DNA of 64,000 bases, taken from assembly GCF_026212465.1 (NCBI RefSeq), contig NC_080047.1:40282922-40346921 (forward strand), read 5' to 3'. This stretch comes from Amaranthus tricolor. Lineage: Eukaryota > Streptophyta > Magnoliopsida > Caryophyllales > Amaranthaceae. The notes under the pieces are model-generated. The model did no database searches. It had not been told where the DNA came from and worked only from the letters and a program-made list of their open reading frames with translations. A program made the position numbers and the translations under genes. Position 1 is the first letter of the stretch. Each line of letters starts with the position of its first letter. Below, one piece after another: positions 55,632 through 64,000 of this stretch.

Positions 55632-57329
55632 ATCTTTATAGTTTCTTTGTTATTTACAACAAATGTTTTTTAGATCACATCCATCAAAGTATTAATGTCC
55701 ACTATGTTCAGGCCAAATTACAAGATTCCGACCATTTAGTGGTCGAAATTATAAATCTTCAATTATGCATAATGAAAAAAATATATAATGATATTTTCAG
55801 GTTAGAGGTTTGCTATAAAGACTGTACATAAAAACTAACAAACACTTTTTATAATCAATTTATTTTTAACTTCTTATAAAAGATTAAAAGATAAACAAAA
55901 TAAAGTATGATAAAGAATCTTATATTTTCAAAATAAGTATAATATTAAATTATATTAAAAATTTAAATTTATTATATACAACTATTAGAACTGTATAATA
56001 ATATTTCCTAGTAAAAGTTTATACAAAGTTGATATAATATATCTAAACGATTTAAACAAACTCTTTAAGAATTATGATTTGTAATGAATCACATGTATAA
56101 ACTCGATTACAATATACAATTACATATACTATACACACTCGTGGTCTTAATTGGCCTACTGCGGACAAATTAGCTAACGTCATCGACACTATTAAATAGG
56201 AGTATTGATATATGTTGGCCGGTCCATCACCAACTAATCCGCCACGTTTTTTTTCTATCAAATTACATATATGAGTATATGGAAATCAATTCAACTAGTA
56301 AAATATCTTCAAGTGAGATTGTTAAATGATTCGTTTTAGTATATATTTTTTATAATATTACTTTGAATTTAATGAATACTTTATTTTTCTTCCATATGAA
56401 TATTCTTAACTCCCCTATTAATTTTAAAATATTGCATAAGAAATGATTAAATATCACAAATTTAAGTAAAGTTTAATAGCAAACATAGTAGAAATGAAAT
56501 TTAAGGTCTTTTATTCGAGTCTTTATACATGCTATGATGCTAATAAAAATTAAATTGTACTTGTTACAACAAGTCTTGTATGAGACCGTTTCCTCATGAA
56601 ACGAGGTTATATAATTAACTTATTTTTTCTAAATAATCACTTTTATAAGATTGTAAGCGATCACCTTAAGACTATAAAATTATCATTTTAATAAGTAATC
56701 ACACTGTATATTGAGTCAATTCATTAAAGAGAGTTCTCAACATAAAACCATCATATTAAAAAATTTGTGATTTTGTTATAATTTTTTTTCTTTAAAATGT
56801 GAGAATTAACCACTTTATATAATGATTAAAAGGAAAACATAATCTTTGAATTGACCATTATGATTCCGATTATAACATTCTTCCGTTAATTTAAAAATAA
56901 AAATTTGAAGTTTGAAAAATCTAAGAATTGTGTCTCCAAAGATTTTACATACTAAATAACAAAAGTTGTTATCAGTAATCACTAATCTCATTGACCTTTC
57001 ACACATATGTGAAAGAATATACAAAAGATTTGGTATAAAGAAAATTAAATTTACAAAATTAAAGTAACGGTGTACACTTTGGTAGGCGCTATTTTTTTTC
57101 TTGGATCAATTTTTAAATTTACAAAATTAACAAGTATTTTTATTTGATAAGTACAATCAAATACAATTATTAAATAATTGATTTTTTTTTCAATCAACTG
57201 AACAATTTCTATAATAAAATAAGAAAATATGAACGGAGTCAAAATGCTTTAAACACTTAGGGGGTGTATGATATATGAATATATCATACTTCAACCATCA
57301 GCTTATAAGTTTTGTGATTTTTGTTCTGG
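55632..57329. other. Intergenic, AT-rich
   Basis: About 56565-56730 holds a GAGAC-type repeat (AAGTCTTGTATGAGACCGTT). 57254-57310 resembles the LTR-like text at about 63190-63245 (TTCAA.CATCAG.TTA). No gene is supported. Confidence 0.4.
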
Positions 57330-57433
57330 TTTAGTAAAGTAACGGTGTTCACAAGAATTGGTGTAACCAACAAACTTCGTTATTAGGAGAGTACACTAGC
57401 AGCTTCTTGCTCTTGTTGGATAGTAAGCTCACG
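57330..57433 (-). pseudogene. C-terminal part of an older copia gag, separated by copia element 2
   Basis: Read on the minus strand from 57438, the frame encodes RELTIQQEQEAASVLS then a stop. It continues exactly in frame from EEIHEKLIN at 62566-62590 across the 5-bp TSD. This shows that element 2 inserted into this gag. Confidence 0.75.
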
Positions 57434-57438
57434 ATTTA

Positions 57439-57968
<530 letters not shown>

Positions 57969-58084
57969 TGGTATCAGAGTCACTAAATCAAATCTAATAT
58001 AGTCGTTCCTTCTTCCTAATCATTCCCTCTTCTTCTTGTTGTTCCATTATACCAAGATTCTTGTACTTGTTCTCTTTCTTCATC

Positions 58085-58980
58085 ATGGTGAATCACAGTA
58101 GCAACAACAGTCAAAATGGCTCATCCTCCTCTTATCTTACCATAAATCCCAGTTCTACCTACTACTTACACCCTTCTGATTGAAGGCAAAAACTCATAAA
58201 CATTGTATTCTCTGGGTCTGGTTTTATTGATTGGAAGAGGGTCATGACAATTGCCCTTGTTGGGAAAAACAAATTGGCATTTGTTGATGGTTTTCTTCCT
58301 AGACCAACCAACAATGTGGCTGCTAGGAAGGCATGGAATAGGGTTAACAATGTCATCATGAGATGGATTATTGCTGTGTTATAGGATTCCATTGCTAAGA
58401 GTATCTTGTCTTATAAGACAGCCAAGGAGATATGGGATGAGTTACAAGAGAGATATGGACAAAGTTCCAATGCACAACTTTTTTCTCTTCAAGAAGAGTT
58501 GAATAATCTTGTTCAAACACCAAGAATGAGCATCTCTGATTTTTTCACCAGAATTAAAACCCAATAGTATAAACTTGATGGATTAAACCCCTTCCCTACT
58601 TGCTCTTGTGCAACAGTTGTCACTTGTGTGTGTGACATTGCCAAGAAAAGCTTCAAGATGCAACAAAATAATAGGGTTATCAGTTTTTTGATGAGATTGG
58701 ATAAAAAAAATACAGTCAATTCAGATCAAATATGTTAATGATGCAAGAACTTTCCACTTATGCACAAGCATATAGCATCCTACTTTAAGAAGAAAAGCAT
58801 TTAGAGTTTAGTGCAAGAAATAATGAACCAAATGATTCTCTTGCTTGCAAAGTGGAAAAGAGAAAGTTCTAAGAAAAGGGAAAGAATCAATCTGAAGGCA
58901 ATAGGAATAAAAGAACATTGTTCTACTGTGACCACTGCAAAATCAGTGGGCACACTAAAGAAAGATGCTGAAAATTGATA
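58085..58980 (+). pseudogene. gag of copia element 2, broken
   Basis: The ATG at 58085 starts a Ser/Asn-rich N-terminus. Recognisable are GSGFIDWKRVMTIALVGKNK and AKEIWDELQERYGQSSNAQL, separated by stops at about 58183, 58381 and 58565. The zinc knuckle FYCDHCKISGHTKERC (CX2CX4HX4C) at about 58922-58969 is intact but followed by a stop. Confidence 0.88.
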
Positions 58981-59189
58981 GGGTACCCAGCAAATTTTAA
59001 AGGCAATACTTGGAAGAAAGACAGATTCAATGCCAATCCTACAACTGTTGAGGAAGCCACTGTGACTCCTACCTTTACTCCTGCACAGCATCAACAAATT
59101 CTTGAGATGTTGAACAAGCAAGAAACAACAAATCCACCAACACTTATACTAATACATCCCATCTAACAGGTATGTTTTGTTTAACTACC

Positions 59190-62100
59190 CTTCAAGATGA
59201 TGAGTGGATAATTGATCGTGATGCATCAGACCACATGTGCAATGAACTTGCTTAATTCCTTTCTTATGAATTAATTTAAGATAGGAGTCACTCCATTACT
59301 ATACCAAATGGGGGAAATATACCCATCAAATATATAGGGCAGGTCAAATTGAATAATGGTGTTGTTCTTCATAATGTTTTATATGTGCCTCAGTTCAGGT
59401 TTAATCTTATTGCTGTTAGCAAAGTTATTTCTGATATGCATGGCTTAGTTGTCTTTGACACTAACAAATGCTACCTTCAGAAAACCTTGAAGAAGAGAAT
59501 TCACCTGCTTGGTAAGCTCAAGTCTGGTCTCCACATCGTTGAGGACAACAGACCTCACACCAATGCAAGTGTCACCATAGAATGTTGTACTCAGACAACA
59601 TCCAAATCAGTTCTTCATAAGGCCAAGTTATGGCATCTCAGGATGGGCCACCTACCCATCAATAGACTGAAGTTTTTGTTTCTTGAAATAAGTGAGAACT
59701 TAGTCAAACCTCATATGTTTCTACACAATATGCCCCTTAGGTAAACAGACTAGGAATGTATATCCTAAGTCTTCTTGTAAATCACAAACGCCCCTAAAGC
59801 TTTTGCATATTGATGTATGGGGTCCCTTTAGAAATAAAACAAGAACAAATTTTTCCATGTTTGTCACTATTGTTGATGATTTTAGAAAAATGTGTTGGAT
59901 TTTCCTTATTAAACAAAAATCTGAATTTACAGATGTCTTTAAGAATTTTGTGACCTATATTGAAAATCAGTTGAATTCTAAAGTTAAAGGTGTTAGAACT
60001 GATAACACACCTGACTTAACTAAGAGGAATGCACTCTAATTTTATGTGCAAAAAAGAATTAAACTTCAAACCAGTTGTACTGACACACCACAACAGAATG
60101 GTGTAGTGGAGAGGAAGCACAAATATATCCTAGAGACTGCCAGATCTCTCCTTTTTCATGCCAATCTCCCTCTTAGTTTTTGGGGAGATTGTGTTCAATG
60201 CTCAATTCATCTAATAAACAGAATGCCCTTACAAGTTCTCAAAGGGAAAACACCTTATGAACTACTATTTGGCTATAAGCCAAATTATTCACATTTAAGA
60301 ATCTTTGAATGTCTTTGCTTTGTGAGCACCCTAAAAAGGGATAGACACAATTTTTTACCAAGAGCACAGAAGTGTGTCCTCATTGGTTATTCAACTAGCC
60401 AAAAGGGCTATAAAGTGTATAATCATGAAACCAAAGTTGTTTCAGTTTCTAAAGATGTTGTGTTCTATGAACACTTTTTCCCTTTTCATTGCAATAATGA
60501 CAAAAATAATGTTTTAAAGCAATTTTTTCTACCAACATCCTTTGAGAATTTGGATGATTTTGATACCTACCCTACTCATCATAACATCAATCCTGATCCC
60601 TTTAATAAACTTGATCAGAAGACTGCTGCTCTAATTGATCAAGTGACTGATGGTTGTGAAGATAGTGCATCACATGATGATACTCCTTATTCCCATGTAC
60701 TTAGAAGATCTCTCAGAGATCACAAAAGACCAGCATATTTGGATAACTACCAATGTAGTAGTTTTATTGGGAACCATTGGTGTGGTCTAGTAGAGTGCAA
60801 AAGACATTCTGCCTTCTCTACTATTTTAGAACAAACCATATATTCAGAACCTAAAAGCCTCATAGAAGCCTTAGCTAACCCTTTGTGGAAAACAGCCATA
60901 GACCAAGAACTTGAAGCTTTAGAGAAAAACAAAACTTGAAAAGTTGTTCCTCTTCCCCATGGTAAAAAGGCAATAGGATCAAAATGGGTTTTTAAGGTCA
61001 ACTTAAAGGCCAATGGAACACTAGAGAGATATAAGGCTAGGTTAGAAGCCAAAAGTTACAACAAAAAGTTTGGGATAGATTATGAGGAGACATTCTCTCC
61101 AGTTGTTAAAATGAATACCATAAGGTGCCTTACTGCTGTATCATCACACAAAGGATGGATAATAAACCAATTAGATGTAAACAATGCCTTTTTACATGGA
61201 GACTTAAGAGATGAAGTTTACATGCAATTTCCCCCTGGTTATCCTAATCCTAACAATCATGTTTGTAGATTTCATAAGTCTTTATATGGTCTAAAGCAGA
61301 CATCAAGGTAATGGTTTGCCAAGTTGACTCAAGAACTAATCAACAAAGGTTACCAACAATCCAAGAATGATTATTCTCTTTTCATAAAGAAAAGAGATAC
61401 TTATATAACCTTTCTTGCCATATATGTAAATGATATACTACTTACTGGCAATGATACACATGAGATAAAAACTCTCAAAACCTATTTACACAGTGTCTTT
61501 AGCACTAAGGACCTAGGAAGGCTTCACTACTTCTTAGGTATTGAAGTGGCATACACTGAGAATAGCATAATCCTTCATCAAAACAAGTTTACTAAAGAGC
61601 TATTGTTAGAATTTAGTTTTGATAGCTTCAGGCTTATTGTTAATCCCCTACCAGCCAATTTGAAACTTTCAGCACATGAGGGCTCTCTTCTTGATAATCC
61701 AACTCTATATAGAAGCCTTGTTGGAAAACTTAAATTTTTAACCCACACAAGGCCTGATTTTTCTTATGTAGTAAAGGCTCTTAGTCAATTCATGCAAAAC
61801 TCAAAAGACTCCCACTTGAGAGCTTTAAAGCATACATTAAACTATGTTCACAACACTTATGGCCAAAGAATCATTCTCAATAGGTCTGACAACTTAACAC
61901 TGCAGGCCTTCTCTGATAGTGATTGGGGGGCTTGCATTGATACTAGAAGATCTGTAACAGGCTACATTCTCATGCTAAGTAACTCTCCTATAGCCTGGAG
62001 ATCTAAGAAACAAGGTATTGTGTCAAGATCGAGTTTTGAAGCAGAGTTTAGGGCTATGGTTGCTACTGCTGCAGAAGTAGTTTGTATTGTTAGACTTTTG

Positions 62101-62267
62101 AGAGATCTTGGCATATCTAATCTCAAGCCTATAACCTTGCATTGTGACAATATGTCAGCCATCCATATAGCAAAGAATCTTGTGTATCATGATAGGACCA
62201 AACATATTGAAATAGACTGTTATTTGACCAGGGAAAAGGTGTTAGAAGGTCTTCTACAACTATTTTT
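59190..62267 (+). pseudogene. pol of copia element 2 (protease, integrase, RT, RNase H), broken
   Basis: Protease: WIIDRDASDHM (usual form DSGASDHM), with the active-site triad altered. GAG-pre-integrase: LWHLRMGHLPINRL. Integrase: VDDF, RTDNTPD and QQNGVVERKH retain the three acidic residues, with a stop at about 60037. [22 protein letters not shown]; the catalytic loop reads YVNDILLTG (59190-relative position about 61420-61446), where the second Asp of YVDD has become Asn and a stop occurs at about 61309. RNase H: SDSDWGACIDTRRSVTGYIL to CDNMSAIHIAKN, then fusion to the LTR. It is not functional. Confidence 0.9.
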
Positions 62268-62565
62268 TAAGTCAATCAAGCAGCAAGATATCAAGAATCA
62301 TGCACGTGACCAGCAAGCAGCTAGGCTTCTGATTAGCAATTCTGTTAGGTGTTTGTTAGGAGTTTGTTATGTCCAGTAGCCTAGTCAGCATAGTTAGTTA
62401 GCCTTGTTTTGTATAGGATGTTAGTAGCTTCCTTCTTGTATTTCACTTCCCTATATATATGGTGTTCACTCCCTTGTATCATTCATTAAAAAAGCAATCA
62501 ATGAATATCAGCTTGTTTTCTCTCAATTCTTTGTTTTCTTAAGTGTTACATTACTTGTTTCAACA
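62268..62565 (+). repeat. 3' LTR of copia element 2, 5'-truncated
   Basis: It begins at AAGTCAATCAAGCAGCAAGA, equivalent to a point about 30 bases into the second 43-bp unit of the 5' LTR. It ends GTTTCAACA at 62565. Confidence 0.88.
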
Positions 62566-62570
62566 ATTTA

Positions 62571-63045
62571 TAAGTTTCTCGTGAATTTCTTCAAAGGAAA
62601 TAGTGGTATCACGACCCTTTATGGTGTCTTTGAGGGTTGTGTAGTTGGAGTCAAGACCATTGAGAATAAGCTCAATGAGGTTATCATGATCAAAAACGGG
62701 TTTGCCAAGAGAGGCTCGTTGATAACTTTGATGGAGTTAACGTAATCGGTTTATCGATCGATTACCTTTGGATACTTTGTTCAATTTATCCTTTAGTTGT
62801 TTAATATGACCTCTTATGGGTGTAGTATATGTTTAAGCAAGTTTCTCCCATGTAGCATGAGAGGTAGTGGCTTGGGACACAAGAGAATGAAGGAAAGGGT
62901 TGGGGTTGGAGTTTCAAAGAGTGCTCCAAAGAGGAGTTGGTCTTGCCTAAGCCATGCGACATAGTTAGAGTTGGACTTTTCCGTTCTATCAGAGATTATA
63001 GTGACAAAAGGTGCTGAATGAGTGCCATCAACAAAACAAAGGAGG
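62571..63045 (-). pseudogene. N-terminal part of an older copia gag (minus strand)
   Basis: On the minus strand: SNYVAWLRQDQLLFGALFET (about 62970-62915), QATTSHATWEKLAYTYA, GHIKQLKDKLNKVSKGNRS, LGKPVFDHDNLIELILNGLD and KGRDTTISFEEIHEKLIN. These are standard copia gag (Retrotran_gag) segments. At least one frame change lies near 62740. The remaining residues are at 57330-57438, beyond copia element 2. Confidence 0.85.
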
Positions 63046-63917
63046 TCATGGTATCAGAAACCATCGTTCGGGGTCACAGGTTCGAATCTTAATCACCCAT
63101 CAAATTCAAGTGGAATATTTCGCACCAGGTTTGGGAAGACCTATGTTGCATCCACACTTTTAACCCAAAGAGCTCTCGTGTGAGGGGACATGTTAGAGTA
63201 TATAACATATCCTAGGGCTTCAATCATCAGGTTAAGCTTTTGGTTGAGTTGGTTCTTTGACAATAACTAGTGGGAAGAGCATTAAAAGGAAACTCAGAAG
63301 GAGATATAAGTGCAATGATAAAGATTATTGTTAACGGTTGTTTAGTATAACAATGTAATGAAAATACTTGAGCTAAGATGGGTGATTTATCTATTACCAC
63401 TCCATGAGATGTGGAATCAAACTAACGGATTATATTATCCCAAAGTAAGGGATTGGGTTATCAAACATTACATACCTTACCAAACAACCGATAACTCAAA
63501 TGTTTATTAATTTCATACCTCACTCAAAGTCTCAACATAAGTCTCACCTCTAAGTCTCACAATTCTCATTCCCTTCTACCAAACGACCCCTAATAAGCAG
63601 TCAACAGTACCAAAATTTTCTTTAACAGTTAATTTAACATTTGACTTATTGATCAAAATAGTTAATAGTTTAAGTCAACTGCTCCAGCTATCAGTCATTT
63701 GTCAAACAGATCTTAAATTTTGATAGATTGATTCTTATTCCCTTCCATGGATCGTGTCGTTCACAATGTGGCTAATTTCGAATTAAGTGAAAACTTAAGA
63801 GGTCTAGTGAAAATCGAATTCATGTCAGAGGCATAAATTTGCCATTTTGGTTGTATTATACTATGATGCGTTCCCTACCATAAATCATCAACGTGGAAAA
63901 TTGGGTCAAACTATTAG
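63046..63917. repeat. LTR-like and MITE-like remnants
   Basis: CATGGTATCAGAAACCATCG at about 63048 resembles a copia PBS region, and TGTTAGAGTATATAACATAT at about 63191 looks like an LTR start. About 63370-63595 (GGTGATTTATCTATTACCAC to CCAAACGACCCCTAAT) has a Harbinger-like terminus. No gene is seen. Confidence 0.4.
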
Positions 63918-63918
63918 G

Positions 63919-64000
63919 GCTGAACACGGTCCGGTCTGGTCCGGTTTGACAGAATAATCAGACCAGACCAGAAATTCCGGTCTAAAAATTTTTTAGACCA
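63919..64000. mobile_element. Start of a hAT-like MITE truncated by the window end
   Basis: TTAGGGCTGAACACGGTCCG, followed by repeated GGTCTGGTCCGG / CAGACCAGACCAG words, matches the terminus and subterminal style of the plant hAT MITE ends seen elsewhere in the window. The other end is outside. Confidence 0.5.

Noticed and set aside
63048..63110. Possible tRNA or SINE (CATGGTATCAGA...GGTTCGAATC)
   Set aside because: A B-box-like word is present, but there is no cloverleaf or proper A box; the text fits a copia PBS/LTR remnant better.

Overview
The window is nuclear DNA from a flowering plant, most likely a eudicot. It has spliced genes with GT-AG introns, AT-rich intergenic DNA, and a dense load of plant transposons: Ty1/copia, Ty3-like LTRs, RTE LINEs, hAT, MULE, CACTA, Harbinger and Stowaway elements. 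Dispersed repeats built on GAGACGGTCTC recall Caryophyllales genomes, but that is a weak impression from memory. There are no bacterial operons, CRISPR arrays or rRNA genes, and I recognised no tRNA.

Four host genes can be reconstructed exon by exon with intact frames. (1) 392-13876 (+): eight exons, 1273 aa, a plant-specific nuclear-looking protein usually annotated as stress response protein NST1-like or uncharacterised; it has a 6.3-kb intron and one GC-AG intron. (2) 16063-17180 (-): two exons, 262 aa, a probable plastid protein resembling a class I methyltransferase. (3) 27034-31890 (-): seven exons, 407 aa, a Mn-type cation diffusion facilitator of the MTP9/10 group. (4) 48383-53458 (-): eleven coding exons, 348 aa, a UbiA aromatic prenyltransferase of the homogentisate/flavonoid type. 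The four genes do not form an evident pathway.

Most of the remaining sequence is transposon-derived. Elements delimited by target-site duplications (TSDs) are: a 541-bp hAT MITE (6172-6712); two Harbinger-type MITEs (9853-10172, 34350-34665); a Stowaway (11338-11426); a 3.1-kb hAT element (17728-20838) holding a long inverted repeat that holds a MULE-like element; two copies of a MULE-type MITE (23847-24274, 55201-55622); a 174-bp hAT MITE (31372-31545); a 1.6-kb solo LTR (40313-41904) that splits an RTE LINE; a complete but defective copia element (43183-47693); a CACTA-like element (53986-54848) just upstream of gene 4; and a second copia element (57439-62565) inserted in frame into an older copia gag. 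A second solo LTR at about 24705-26171 is likely. A nested pair of LTRs lies at 34992-38080.

I found no evidence of an undescribed multi-gene system. The observations most worth checking are the three-level nested DNA transposon at 17.7-20.8 kb, the (AT)85 expansion in only one of two sister LTRs, the MTP gene whose introns are almost entirely repeats (a 3-unit tandem array and a near-perfect foldback), the CACTA element in the putative leader intron of the prenyltransferase gene, and an 80-bp hairpin module shared by two unrelated LTR contexts.
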